Notes: generated by a model not told the origin, from the sequence alone. Numbered from the stretch's first letter, positions 52,751-61,193 are shown. The stretch: 64,000 bases of DNA from an uncultured Porphyromonadaceae bacterium (GCA_902493335.1 CABUPJ010000010.1:9963-73962); one strand, 5' to 3'. Numbers and translations: made by a program.

Positions 52751-53892
52751 AAGAAGACACATCGATAAGCCGCCGCAGATTTCTGAAAAAAGCGGCTGCC
52801 ATAGGCGCCGCATTCGCCGCCACACCGGTAATCAGCAAAGTCACAGCTGCCGAAAACGTCCTCGACGGCAATCCGACACGCCCTGACGACATGAAATACC
52901 GCACCCTCGGCACCGGCAAAGCCGCCATGAAGGTCTCGGCCATCGGATTCGGCTGCATGGGACTGAACTATAACCGCTCACAATCACCCGACCGTAAAGA
53001 ATGTATCCGCATCATCCACGAAGCCGTAGACCGGGGCGTCACCCTCTTCGACACAGCTATAATATATGGACCGCTACGCAACGAACTCCTCGCCGGCGAA
53101 GCGCTCGCTCCATATAAAAACCGCGTAAATCTGACTACAAAATTCGGTCATGAAGTCATCGGCGGCAAAGCTACGGGACGCCAGGACAGCAGCCGGGCGA
53201 CAATACGCTGCTACTGCGATGAGTCGCTCAGACGACTGAAGCTCGACTCGATTCCGCTCTTCTATCAGCATCGTTTTGACCGCAATACGCCCATCGAGGA
53301 AGTGGCCGACACCATCGGCAGTCTCATCATGGAAGGCAAAGTAGAGCGCTGGGGACTATGCGAAGTCAGTGCCGACACGATACGCGCGGCCCACGCCGTC
53401 TGTCCGCTTACTGCGGTGCAGAGCGAATATCATCTGATGCACAGACTTGTCGAAGAGAACGGCGTACTCGACACCTGCCGCGAACTCGGCATCGGGTTTG
53501 TGCCCTACAGTCCGCTAAACCGTGGCTTTCTCGGCGGCTGCATCAACGAATATACGGTCTTCGACACCGGCAACGACAACCGCCATACCTTGCCGCGATT
53601 CACCCCCGAAGCAATCAGAGCCAACACACGCATCATAAACGAGCTGCAACTGTGGGGCCGCACACGCGGCATGACATCCTCTCAGGCCGCCCTCGGCTGG
53701 CTGCTCCACAAAGCATCGTGGATCGTACCCATTCCCGGCACCACAAAAGAATCGCATCTGCTCGAAAACATTCACACACTGACTTTCGACATCCCAGACA
53801 GTGACTGGCTCGCTCTCGAGAACGCTGTCGCATCCATCCCCGTCGTCGGCGACCGCTATAACGCAGAGCAACAGAAACAGGTCGGCTTCTGA
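52747..53892 (+). CDS. Tat-exported aldo/keto reductase
   Basis: 381 residues. The N-terminus (SISRRRFLKKAAAIGAAFAATPVIS) is a twin-arginine signal, so the folded NADPH-bound enzyme is exported to the periplasm. The AKR barrel has FDTAIIYGPLRNE (catalytic Asp and Tyr), LTTKFG (Lys) and FYQHRFD (His), and VGFCMGL-like GFGCMGLNYNRS at the start. C-terminal cofactor contacts lie in IVPIPGTTKESHLLENI. It follows the acetyltransferase with a 4-nt overlap and precedes a secreted flavodoxin, which suggests one periplasmic redox group. Confidence 0.93.
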   Translation: MKEDTSISRRRFLKKAAAIGAAFAATPVISKVTAAENVLDGNPTRPDDMKYRTLGTGKAAMKVSAIGFGCMGLNYNRSQSPDRKECIRIIHEAVDRGVTLFDTAIIYGPLRNELLAGEALAPYKNRVNLTTKFGHEVIGGKATGRQDSSRATIRCYCDESLRRLKLDSIPLFYQHRFDRNTPIEEVADTIGSLIMEGKVERWGLCEVSADTIRAAHAVCPLTAVQSEYHLMHRLVEENGVLDTCRELGIGFVPYSPLNRGFLGGCINEYTVFDTGNDNRHTLPRFTPEAIRANTRIINELQLWGRTRGMTSSQAALGWLLHKASWIVPIPGTTKESHLLENIHTLTFDIPDSDWLALENAVASIPVVGDRYNAEQQKQVGF

Positions 53893-53953
53893 CCGCCTTT
53901 GATTTTGGTATGAATTGCGATGATTATTATAACCGACTGATTCTGAATCGTCC

Positions 53954-53962
53954 TAACTTTGC
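53954..53962 (+). promoter_or_regulatory. -7 box deciding the flavodoxin start
   Basis: TAACTTTGC lies 29 nt before the ATG at 53991 and downstream of the earlier in-frame ATG at 53910, which is therefore unlikely to be used. Confidence 0.5.
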
Positions 53963-53990
53963 AACAACAACCTTAAACCATAACAAAAAA

Positions 53991-54704
53991 ATGAGACAGC
54001 TGACACTCCTTATCGCCGCAGCACTGACAACAGTGAGTGCGAGCGCCAGAACCCTGATTGCCTATTACAGCTACACCAACAACGTCCACACCATCGCCAC
54101 CGAGCTACAGAAACAGACCGGTGCCGACATCGTGAGAATCCAGCCGGCAGAAAAAGGCCTCGACTATGCCGCCGACAACTATGCCATCGGCAGCGCCCAG
54201 ATTGCGGCCATACGCGATAATCCCGATGACGCGGCCTCCTACCCTGCGATTGACCCCGTCGACATCGACCTGTCGCAGTATTCAACCATAATAATAGGAG
54301 CGCCGCTGTGGTGGAGCAACATGGCAGCCCCGTTGCAAAGCTTCCTGTTCCAACATGGCAGAGAAATGGCCGGCAAGAACATCGGCCTGATTGTCTCAAG
54401 CGCGAGCAGCGGCATCAGCGGCGTCGAAGCCGACGCACACCGCCTCATTCCCGACGGACACTTCCTAACGCCGAGTCTCTGGATACGGTCATCACAGACC
54501 TCGTCGGCCGCGAGCATGATATCGGCATGGCTCAGGCAGATTGACCTCAACGCCGGCGTCGGAGCCATCATCAGTCCCGACAGACAAGACAAGAATGTCT
54601 ATGACCTCAAAGGCAAGCATATCCCCGTCACAGACAACGACCTCACATCGCTCACCCCCGGCCTCTACATCATCAACGGCAAAAAGACCCTGATTGGAGA
54701 GTGA
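53991..54704 (+). CDS. Secreted flavodoxin with C-terminal sorting-like tail
   Basis: 237 residues from the ATG at 53991, which starts a clean signal peptide (MRQLTLLIAAALTTVSASA). The flavodoxin domain has the phosphate loop YYSYTNNVHTIA, GAPLWWSNMAAPLQSFL (flavin-stacking Trp) and LIVSSASSGISGVE. The last 45 residues (NVYDLKGKHIPV ... LTPGLYIINGKKTLIGE) look like the short beta-rich C-terminal segment of Bacteroidota secreted proteins. Most flavodoxins are cytosolic, so the export signal is notable. It follows a Tat-exported reductase and an AraC gene. Confidence 0.9.
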   Translation: MRQLTLLIAAALTTVSASARTLIAYYSYTNNVHTIATELQKQTGADIVRIQPAEKGLDYAADNYAIGSAQIAAIRDNPDDAASYPAIDPVDIDLSQYSTIIIGAPLWWSNMAAPLQSFLFQHGREMAGKNIGLIVSSASSGISGVEADAHRLIPDGHFLTPSLWIRSSQTSSAASMISAWLRQIDLNAGVGAIISPDRQDKNVYDLKGKHIPVTDNDLTSLTPGLYIINGKKTLIGE

Positions 54705-54756
54705 CAATATATTTTGAACGAAGTGTGTGTTCAGATTTGTATTCAAGGCAAAAGAA

Positions 54757-54791
54757 AAGCAGCTACGATTCGTTGCGTAACTGCTTGATTT
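54757..54791. terminator. Bidirectional terminator between flavodoxin and tRNA
   Basis: AAGCAG (54757-54762) and CTGCTT (54781-54786) with an inner TACG/CGTA helix are followed by GATTTTTAA on the plus strand and by TTCTTTT on the minus strand. Confidence 0.65.
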
Positions 54792-54799
54792 TTAATTTG

Positions 54800-54873
54800 T
54801 GGTCCCACTTGGGCTTGAACCAAGGACTCCCTGATTATGAGTCAGGTGCTCTGACCAACTGAGCTATAGGACC
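54800..54873 (-). tRNA. tRNA with anticodon CAU (elongator Met or Ile2)
   Basis: Cloverleaf on the minus strand: acceptor GGTCCTA/TGGGACC, D arm GCTC...GAGC, anticodon arm CTGAC-TCATAAT-CAG region with CAT at the anticodon, and T arm with GGTTCAAGC. The discriminator is A and CCA is not encoded. A CAU anticodon may be methionine or lysidine-modified isoleucine tRNA; I cannot decide which by eye. Confidence 0.93.
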
Positions 54874-54914
54874 GAAAATCATGGAGGCCTCGCAGGCCGC
54901 CCGATTTAGTGACT

Positions 54915-54946
54915 GCAAAGTTAGTGATTATTTTATTTTTTTGCAA
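54915..54946 (-). promoter_or_regulatory. Promoter of the CAU tRNA
   Basis: On the minus strand TTG (54944-54946), 20 nt and TAACTTTGC (54915-54923), just beyond the stop of the Cys-rich peptide gene. Confidence 0.65.
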
Positions 54947-54947
54947 G

Positions 54948-55133
54948 TTATTTCTTGCGATTTTTATTTTTAGCGTCGGTCTTGCCGCATTTGTTTATTA
55001 ACGGACAGGAACTGTCACAGCCGCAACCACAGTCGCAGTCGCCACCACGGTGTCTGATACGCCTGACTATGCCTATAAAAGCGATGACGACCGATATACC
55101 GACTATAACGGCTGTGATAATCTCCTGGCTCAT
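54948..55133 (-). CDS. Cys-rich small membrane protein (FeoB-associated type)
   Basis: 61 residues: one transmembrane helix (IITAVIVGISVVIAFIGIVRRI), then a dense cysteine cluster (GGDCDCGCGCDSSCPLINKCGK, seven Cys) and a basic tail. This matches the 'FeoB-associated Cys-rich membrane protein' family, which normally sits next to feoB. No feoB lies in this window. It overlaps the NUDIX gene by 4 nt and is the last gene of the dsbD-topB operon. Confidence 0.85.
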   Translation of the reverse strand: MSQEIITAVIVGISVVIAFIGIVRRIRHRGGDCDCGCGCDSSCPLINKCGKTDAKNKNRKK

Positions 55134-55651
55134 TTCTTTTCAGGTCTGAAAAATGAATGAAAGCGACGGTATTCGAGGACGAAATTAGGCGTCATCATGC
55201 CGCCGTCGAGAGCAGCTTCGAGATCGTCTACCGTCCAGAAGCGTCCCTCGCTGATTTCGACGGGATCAGGTGTTATGACCGCGTCGTCATTGACGAAGGC
55301 GGCATAGCTGTTGACAAGTTCGCGCTCGACATCCGACTCGAATACATATCGGCCTATGAGCTGTGGGGTGAAATCACCGAGTCCGAGCTCCTCGCAGCTC
55401 TCGCGGCGCAAGGCCGTGACAATGTCTTCGCCGTAGTCGACATGGCCGCCGACGGCCGTATCCCATTTGCCGGGCTGAATATCTTTGTCGGGCGACCGCT
55501 TCTGCAGATAGATGTCGCCGCGGCTGTTGATGACATGAAGGTGTACGACGGGATGCAGCGGTTTGGCTCCGCCGTGACAGTAACTGCGCGTGGCGCTGCC
55601 GATGACCGCGCCGTTTTCGTCGACAAGAGGCAGGAGTTCGTCTTTGCTCAT
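55130..55651 (-). CDS. NUDIX hydrolase
   Basis: 173 residues. The Nudix box is complete: GHVDYGEDIVTALRRESCEELGL (G-x5-E-x7-REUxEExGU). The N-terminal part (LPLVDENGAVIGSATRSYCHGGAKPLHPVVHLHVIN) resembles the IDI/YfcD-like subgroup. It hydrolyses a nucleoside diphosphate derivative or similar pyrophosphate. It overlaps its neighbours on both sides by 4 nt, so is translated within the operon. Confidence 0.92.
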   Translation of the reverse strand: MSKDELLPLVDENGAVIGSATRSYCHGGAKPLHPVVHLHVINSRGDIYLQKRSPDKDIQPGKWDTAVGGHVDYGEDIVTALRRESCEELGLGDFTPQLIGRYVFESDVERELVNSYAAFVNDDAVITPDPVEISEGRFWTVDDLEAALDGGMMTPNFVLEYRRFHSFFRPEKK

Positions 55652-57711
55652 GATTTGAAATTCTTTTTTATGGTCGCGGCAAGGTCGGCCGGACTCAGTT
55701 CGTTTGAATATTGGTCGAACATCAGCCTCAGCGAACAGCCTTCGGCATAGCGGCTGCAGCCGTAGGCGGTGCGGCCTTTGACAATATAGCCTTTGCCGCA
55801 GACGGGGCAGACGATATCGTCGAGTTTATCGATTTTCTTTCTTCGGGTGCGGGGCTTGGCCGGAGCTCTGCCGTCTGACGCCGGTTTCTTTGCTTTCTTT
55901 TCCTTGACGCTGTCGTCGCTCTGGTCTACGACAATTCGTCGCATCGAGTTGTCGCTCATGACATTGGTGACGATGCCGCTGATAAGAGTCTTGAGCTCGC
56001 CGATAAACTCGGCTGGGCTGTAGGTGCCGCGCTCGATGCGCCGCAGTTTGTTCTCCCACAGACCCGTCAGCTTGGCGCTCTTGAGCAGTTCCTCATTAAT
56101 CGTGGCAATGAGATCGATGCCTGCCTGCGAAGCCATTATATTTTTGCGTTCGCGGTAGATATAGCGCCGTTTGAAGAGGGTCTCGATGATGGCGGCACGT
56201 GTCGACGGGCGTCCGATGCCGTTCTCTTTCATGGCTTCGCGCAGGTCTTCGTCGTCGACAGTCTTGCCGGCCGACTCCATGGCGCGGAGGAGAGTGCCTT
56301 CGGTGTAGTATTTCGGCGGCTGTGTGGTCTTTTTGACTGTCGAAGGGGTATGCGGCCCGCTCTCGCCTTCTGTAAAAGGCGGCAGCACCTTGCCCTCGTC
56401 GTCGCCCGACTGACGCTCGCTGTCGTCATTGGCGAAAAGGGCGCGCCAGCCGGCTTTCTCGATGACCTTGCCCGTTGTCTTGAAGGCCGTGTCGCCGGCA
56501 TGACCGGTGACGGTGGTCTGGCGGAAGACGCAGTCGGGATAGAAGGCAGCGATAAAGCGCATGGCTATTATATGGTAGAGCTGACGTTCGTCGCCGACAA
56601 GCGCCGAGGGCGACTGGCCCGTCGGGATGATGGCGTGGTGGTCGGTGACTTTGGCGTTGTCGAAAACTTTCTTACTCTTGGGAATACGCGCGGCAAGCAG
56701 AGGTGCCGTCAGATTGGTGTAGGGCGCCATCTGCTTGAGTATCACCGGTATCTTGGGGTAGATATCTTCACTGAGATATGTCGTGTCGACGCGGGGATAG
56801 GTTGTCACTTTCTTCTCGTAGAGCGACTGGATGAGGCGCAGGGTCTCGTCGGCGGTCCAGCCGCGGCGACGGTTACATTCGACCTGCAGCGACGTGAGGT
56901 CGAACAGCCGCGGAGGCGCCTCTTTGCCCTGCTTGTCGGTCACACTGTCGACTGTGAAGGGAAGTCCGGCAATAGCCGCTGCCTCGGCTTCGGCTTCTTC
57001 AGCCGAAGTAAAACGGCCTTTCGTGGCATTGAAGGTGACGTCGCGGTAGACAGTCTTCAGCTCCCAGAAATCCTCGGGCTTAAAGGCCGCAATCTCGTGA
57101 TGGCGCTTGACGACGAGCGCAAGCGTCGGTGTCTGCACACGCCCGATTGACAGCACATTGCCCGACGACGCATATTTCAGCGAATAAAGGCGCGTGGCGT
57201 TCATGCCTAAGAGCCAGTCGCCGATGGCCCGCGAAAGGCCGGCGTAATAAAGGTTATCGTATTTGGCCTCGGGCTCGAGGTGGCTGAAACCCTCGCGAAT
57301 AGACTCGTCGGTCAGCGACGAAATCCACAGGCGCCTGACAGGGCATTTCAGCCCGGCCTTCTGCATGACCCAGCGCTGTATCAGCTCGCCTTCCTGCCCG
57401 GCGTCACCGCAGTTGATGACCTCGTCGGCCTCGCCGATAAGGGTTTCGATAACATGAAACTGACGGCGTATGTTCTCCTGGTCGATGATCTTGATGCCGA
57501 ATTTCTCGGGTATCATCGGCAGAAAAGCCATGCTCCAGCGCTTCCACGACGGGGTGTAGTCATGTGGCTCCTTGAGGCAGCAGAGGTGGCCGTAAGTCCA
57601 GGTGACCCGGTAGTCTCCGCCTTCATAGAAGCCGTCGCGGCGCACTGACGCGCCGACGATGGCCGCGATGTCGCGGGCTACGCTGGGTTTCTCGGTAATA
57701 CAGAGTTTCAC
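55648..57711 (-). CDS. topB: DNA topoisomerase III (type IA)
   Basis: 687 residues. The TOPRIM domain starts MKLCITEKPSVARDIAAIVGA and continues to NCGDAGQEGELIQRWVM (acidic triad). The catalytic-Tyr region is KKVTTYPRVDTTYLSED. SIGRVQTPTLALVVKRH and GIGRPSTRAAIIETLFKRRYI follow. A C-terminal zinc finger (CPVCGKGYIVKGRTAYGCSRYAEGC) is present. It decatenates DNA and resolves recombination intermediates. Size and the finger fit chromosomal TopB; the enzyme is also common on Bacteroidales conjugative elements, but nothing else here suggests one. Confidence 0.95.
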   Translation of the reverse strand: MKLCITEKPSVARDIAAIVGASVRRDGFYEGGDYRVTWTYGHLCCLKEPHDYTPSWKRWSMAFLPMIPEKFGIKIIDQENIRRQFHVIETLIGEADEVINCGDAGQEGELIQRWVMQKAGLKCPVRRLWISSLTDESIREGFSHLEPEAKYDNLYYAGLSRAIGDWLLGMNATRLYSLKYASSGNVLSIGRVQTPTLALVVKRHHEIAAFKPEDFWELKTVYRDVTFNATKGRFTSAEEAEAEAAAIAGLPFTVDSVTDKQGKEAPPRLFDLTSLQVECNRRRGWTADETLRLIQSLYEKKVTTYPRVDTTYLSEDIYPKIPVILKQMAPYTNLTAPLLAARIPKSKKVFDNAKVTDHHAIIPTGQSPSALVGDERQLYHIIAMRFIAAFYPDCVFRQTTVTGHAGDTAFKTTGKVIEKAGWRALFANDDSERQSGDDEGKVLPPFTEGESGPHTPSTVKKTTQPPKYYTEGTLLRAMESAGKTVDDEDLREAMKENGIGRPSTRAAIIETLFKRRYIYRERKNIMASQAGIDLIATINEELLKSAKLTGLWENKLRRIERGTYSPAEFIGELKTLISGIVTNVMSDNSMRRIVVDQSDDSVKEKKAKKPASDGRAPAKPRTRRKKIDKLDDIVCPVCGKGYIVKGRTAYGCSRYAEGCSLRLMFDQYSNELSPADLAATIKKNFKS

Positions 57712-57718
57712 GCCGCCG

Positions 57719-58513
57719 CTACTGTTTGCGTTCCTGACGTTTGGCTTCCTGCCAGAGGTCTTCCATCTCGGCGAGGGTCATCTTATAGATGTCGATGCCG
57801 CGCTCGGCGGCAGCCTGCTCGATGTGACCGAACCGTCTGATAAATTTGCGGTTTGTGCGTTCGAGGGCGTTCTCGGGGTTGACGCCGTAAAGACGCGCGG
57901 CATTGACGGCGGCGAAGAGCATGTCGCCGAACTCGTCCTCGATGCGGTCGCGGTCGCCCGAGGCTATGGCCTCGCGCACCTCGCCGGTCTCCTCGTCAAA
58001 CTTGCCCCACACCTCTTCGCGGTTTTCCCAGTCGAAGCCGACGTTGGCAGCCTTTTCCTGGATTCTGAAGGCTTTGATCAGCGCGGGCAATGCCGCCGGC
58101 ACTCCGGCAAGGACGGTCTTATTGCCTCCCTTCTCCTTGAGCTTTATCTGCTCCCAGTTGAGTTCGACGTCATGTGCGCCGCCCACCTTTGTCTCGCCGA
58201 AGACGTGTGGATGACGGAAGATGAGCTTGGCGTTGAGGGCGTCGGCCACGTCGGCGATGTCAAAGCTGTCTTTCTCGTCGCCGATTTTGGCGTAGAATAA
58301 TATATGAAGGAGCACGTCGCCGAGCTCTTTTTTTATTTCGTCGGCATTGTCGTTCTCAAGGGCCTGGGCGAGCTCATATACTTCCTCGATGGTGTTGGGG
58401 CGCAGGCTCTCGTTGGTCTGCTTGGCATCCCAGGGGCATTTGACGCGCAGGATGTCAAGGGTGTCGATGACGCGTCCGAGAGCCTCGGCGCGCTGTTTCG
58501 TATCGTGTCGCAT
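57719..58513 (-). CDS. mazG: Nucleoside triphosphate pyrophosphohydrolase MazG
   Basis: 264 residues with two MazG domains. The first has EEVYELAQALENDNADEIKKELGDVLLHILFYAKI (ExxE and D metal ligands); the second has EETGEVREAIASGDRDRIEDEFGDMLFAAVNAARL. It removes non-canonical or excess NTPs, and in E. coli lowers ppGpp. It lies 7 nt before topB and 14 nt after dsbD. Confidence 0.95.
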   Translation of the reverse strand: MRHDTKQRAEALGRVIDTLDILRVKCPWDAKQTNESLRPNTIEEVYELAQALENDNADEIKKELGDVLLHILFYAKIGDEKDSFDIADVADALNAKLIFRHPHVFGETKVGGAHDVELNWEQIKLKEKGGNKTVLAGVPAALPALIKAFRIQEKAANVGFDWENREEVWGKFDEETGEVREAIASGDRDRIEDEFGDMLFAAVNAARLYGVNPENALERTNRKFIRRFGHIEQAAAERGIDIYKMTLAEMEDLWQEAKRQERKQ

Positions 58514-58527
58514 ATCGTTGTCGTTTT

Positions 58528-60513
58528 TTATCGTTTTTCGGCATATTTTGCCGCGCCCTCGTTGAGCCAGTCGACAAATTTACCTACATTCTCGTCATAT
58601 GTCCGCGCCGGCATCAGAGGTTTGCCCGCGTTGTCGAGCAACACATAATAAGGCTGCGAGTTGATGCCGAACTTATGGCGCTGGAGATAGCTCCATTTCT
58701 CGCCGACTGTCTCGATGACTGTGGGCGAGCCGTATTCCTCGACGGTAAATGGCTGCGCCAGCGACGCCTTGTCGTCGACCATGAGCTTGATGAGCACGTA
58801 GCCGTTCTCGATGACCGTGCGCACCTCGGGGGTGTCGAAGACGGCGCCTTCCATCTTGCGGCAGTTGACACACGCATAACCCGAGAAGTCGACGATGACG
58901 GGCAGGCGATTGGCTTCGGCGTATGCCATGCCCTCGTCATAGTCATGGAATTCCTTGAACGTGCCGCCGTAGAGATTGAAGTCCTGAGTCGTCAGCGGCG
59001 GCGCGAAGGCGCTGATGCTCTTGAGCGGTGCGCCCCAGAGGCCGGGGACGAGATAGACGGCGAAAGCCAGGGGGATGACGGCCAGGAAGAAGCCGCCCAC
59101 CGAGGTGTGGTCTTTAGGTGTGTCGTGGGGGAAGCGCAACTTGCCGAGAAGATAGAGGCCGAGCAAGACGAAAAGCACAATCCATATCGACAGGAACACC
59201 TCGCGGTCGAGTATATGCCATCCGTAGGCCAGATCGGCGACCGACAGGAATTTGAGCGACAGTATCAGCTCGACGAAGCCAAGGACGACTTTGACCGAGT
59301 TGAGCCATCCGCCCGAACGCGGCATTTCCTTGAGCAACGACGGGAAGAAAGCGAAGAGGCCGAAAGGCAGCGCCAGGCCGAGTGCGAAACCGCCCATGCC
59401 GATGGCCGGACCGAGGACGGCTCCTTGCGAGGCGGCCTCGACGAGCAGTGTGCCGATGATGGGGCCGGTGCACGAGAAAGAGACGAGCACCAGCGTGAAG
59501 GCCATGAAGAAGATGCTCACGACGCCGGTGGTCGACTCGGCGCGGCTGTCCATGCCGTTCGACCATTTCGAAGGCAGCTTGATGTCGAACGCCCCGAAGA
59601 ATGACACAGCGAAGAGCACCAGCAGGCCGAAGAATATCAGATTGAACACGGCGCCGGTGGCTATCTCATTGAGTTTACCCGCGCCGAAGGCCATCGTGAT
59701 GGCTATGCCGAGCACGAGATAAATCACGATGATGCTCAGGCCGTAGGTGACGGCGTCGGCTATCGATTTGCTGCGGTTCTTGCTCTTTTTGAGGAAGAAG
59801 CTCACCGTCATCGGTATCATTGGCCAGACACAGGGCGTCAGCAGCGCCAGCAGACCGCCGGCGAAGCCGAAGAGCAGTATCGACCACCAGGGTGTGTCGG
59901 CTGTCGATTCGTCGGCGTTCATATCTACCGGAGCCCACCACGCGGCGGCCTCGCCCGAATCGCCCACGGGAGCGCTGACGACGGTCACGGCCTTGTCGTC
60001 GGGTTTGACATCGACAGGCTTGGCGACAACGCCGCCGAAGCTGACATCGAAGCGGTATTTTGCCGGAGGGGTGCATGCGTTGTTGTTGCAGGCCATATAT
60101 CTCACCGTGCCGCCTATCGACACGGCGTCAGTGCCATCGTCAAGTTTGAAACCGCGGGTAAACGTGACCGTTCCGTCCCACCACGGCAAGTTGAGCTTGA
60201 GCACGTCGTCATAATGCTTCGACGCCGGACGCGAGGGCGTCAGCGGGCCGGTGAACGTCAGCCCGTCGACAGGGTCAATCTCTATCGTCGTCGGATTTGG
60301 CATCGGTGTGTCGGGCAACGACGGCATCTCGTCGCCGTAGATATGCCAGCCGTCGTTGATGTCGGCCGTCCAGACTATGCGGCCCTCGCGCGGCGAGAGC
60401 GAGTCGACGGTGACACTCCAGCTGACATTGCTCGGCGGAGCTGCCTGAGCGGCGCCGGCAGTCATGATCACAGCCACTGCCGCGAGGCTTCTGAGTATTC
60501 CTTTTATATTCAT
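58528..60513 (-). CDS. dsbD: Thiol:disulfide interchange protein DsbD
   Basis: 661 residues from the ATG at 60511-60513, which lies 13 nt after the upstream gene; the frame is open 14 codons further. After the signal peptide comes an N-terminal DsbD-alpha domain (SWSVTVDSLSPREGRIVWTADINDGWHIYGDEM; MACNNNACTPP). Next is the eight-helix beta domain with its two cysteines (LLTPCVWPMIPMTVSFFLKKS; VSFSCTGPIIGTLLVEAA), and a thioredoxin domain with CVNC (FSGYACVNCRKMEGAVFD). It carries reducing power from cytosolic thioredoxin to the periplasm. Confidence 0.95.
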   Translation of the reverse strand: MNIKGILRSLAAVAVIMTAGAAQAAPPSNVSWSVTVDSLSPREGRIVWTADINDGWHIYGDEMPSLPDTPMPNPTTIEIDPVDGLTFTGPLTPSRPASKHYDDVLKLNLPWWDGTVTFTRGFKLDDGTDAVSIGGTVRYMACNNNACTPPAKYRFDVSFGGVVAKPVDVKPDDKAVTVVSAPVGDSGEAAAWWAPVDMNADESTADTPWWSILLFGFAGGLLALLTPCVWPMIPMTVSFFLKKSKNRSKSIADAVTYGLSIIVIYLVLGIAITMAFGAGKLNEIATGAVFNLIFFGLLVLFAVSFFGAFDIKLPSKWSNGMDSRAESTTGVVSIFFMAFTLVLVSFSCTGPIIGTLLVEAASQGAVLGPAIGMGGFALGLALPFGLFAFFPSLLKEMPRSGGWLNSVKVVLGFVELILSLKFLSVADLAYGWHILDREVFLSIWIVLFVLLGLYLLGKLRFPHDTPKDHTSVGGFFLAVIPLAFAVYLVPGLWGAPLKSISAFAPPLTTQDFNLYGGTFKEFHDYDEGMAYAEANRLPVIVDFSGYACVNCRKMEGAVFDTPEVRTVIENGYVLIKLMVDDKASLAQPFTVEEYGSPTVIETVGEKWSYLQRHKFGINSQPYYVLLDNAGKPLMPARTYDENVGKFVDWLNEGAAKYAEKR

Positions 60514-60526
60514 GATTTCGTGATGT

Positions 60527-60991
60527 TTATTTCTTAAATTCAGGCACTGCCACACTTATATTCTCGGTCTTCGGAGGCATACACTGATTGCCGTCGCAGG
60601 CCATATATCTTATCGACAGGCCGATATGCGCCGCCGCGCGGTCTGTCACCTTGAAACTGCGGCTGAACGCGACGTTGGCGTCCCACCACTCGAGCGTCTT
60701 TCTGAACAGCGGGTCGACAGCCGAAACAGGCTTCACCGACGGCTTCACGTCGCCCGTAAACTCGACTCCCTTGCTCTTCGAGAAGTCGAATACCGTCGGC
60801 TTCGGGGCGCCGTCGGGCAGCTCGAAGCCATAGAGATGCCAACCCTGGCCAATGAGCGCTCTGACAGTGACAGTGCCTTCGGTCGGTGAGGTCATCTTCA
60901 CAGTCGTGCGCCACCGCACCGCCGGCGTCTGAGCCGCCGCTACTGCCGACAGTATCATAATCGCGAAAAATGCCGTAATAAATCTTTTCAT
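60527..60991 (-). CDS. Stand-alone DsbD N-terminal-domain protein
   Basis: 154 residues with a signal peptide (FITAFFAIMILSAVAAAQ) and only the DsbD-alpha-like immunoglobulin fold (TVRALIGQGWHLYGFELPDG; IRYMACDGNQCMPPKTENISVAVPEF). The cysteine pair in MACDGNQCMPP matches the pair MACNNNACTPP in the DsbD encoded immediately downstream. It looks like a duplicated alpha domain set free as a periplasmic thiol carrier. It is the first gene of the six-gene leftward operon. A -7 box TAACTTTGC lies on the minus strand at 61059-61067. Confidence 0.88.
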   Translation of the reverse strand: MKRFITAFFAIMILSAVAAAQTPAVRWRTTVKMTSPTEGTVTVRALIGQGWHLYGFELPDGAPKPTVFDFSKSKGVEFTGDVKPSVKPVSAVDPLFRKTLEWWDANVAFSRSFKVTDRAAAHIGLSIRYMACDGNQCMPPKTENISVAVPEFKK

Positions 60992-61008
60992 ATCTTAATA
61001 TTTAGGGG

Positions 61009-61042
61009 GTCGGACTTGTCTGACATGCCTGACGCGTCCGAC
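61009..61042. repeat. GTCGGAC-type repeat copy with inverted ends
   Basis: GTCGGACTTGTCTGACATG (61009-61027) matches 17359-17377 at 17 of 19 bases. GTCGGAC (61009-61015) and GTCCGAC (61036-61042) can pair. It lies in the 240-nt divergent region upstream of the glycogen-synthase-like gene. Confidence 0.7.
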
Positions 61043-61193
61043 AATTCAAAATTATCAAGCAAAGTTACTACATGTTTGAAAGAAAACGAAATTTTGTAGC
61101 CCCAAACGCCTCCGACGGCGTCATAACAAAGATATTAAAAACCTAAAAAATCTTATCTGACGCCATTTTCCGTGCTGTTTGACATTTTTTTCG

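Noticed and set aside
54800..54873. Initiator tRNA-fMet
   Set aside because: The acceptor stem starts with a proper G-C pair, and the anticodon stem lacks the three G-C pairs of initiator tRNA, so it is an elongator Met or Ile2 tRNA.
55648..57711. topB as a marker of an integrated conjugative element
   Set aside because: TopB is common on such elements, but its neighbours (dsbD, mazG, NUDIX) are chromosomal housekeeping genes in a tight operon, with no tra, mobilisation or integrase genes.
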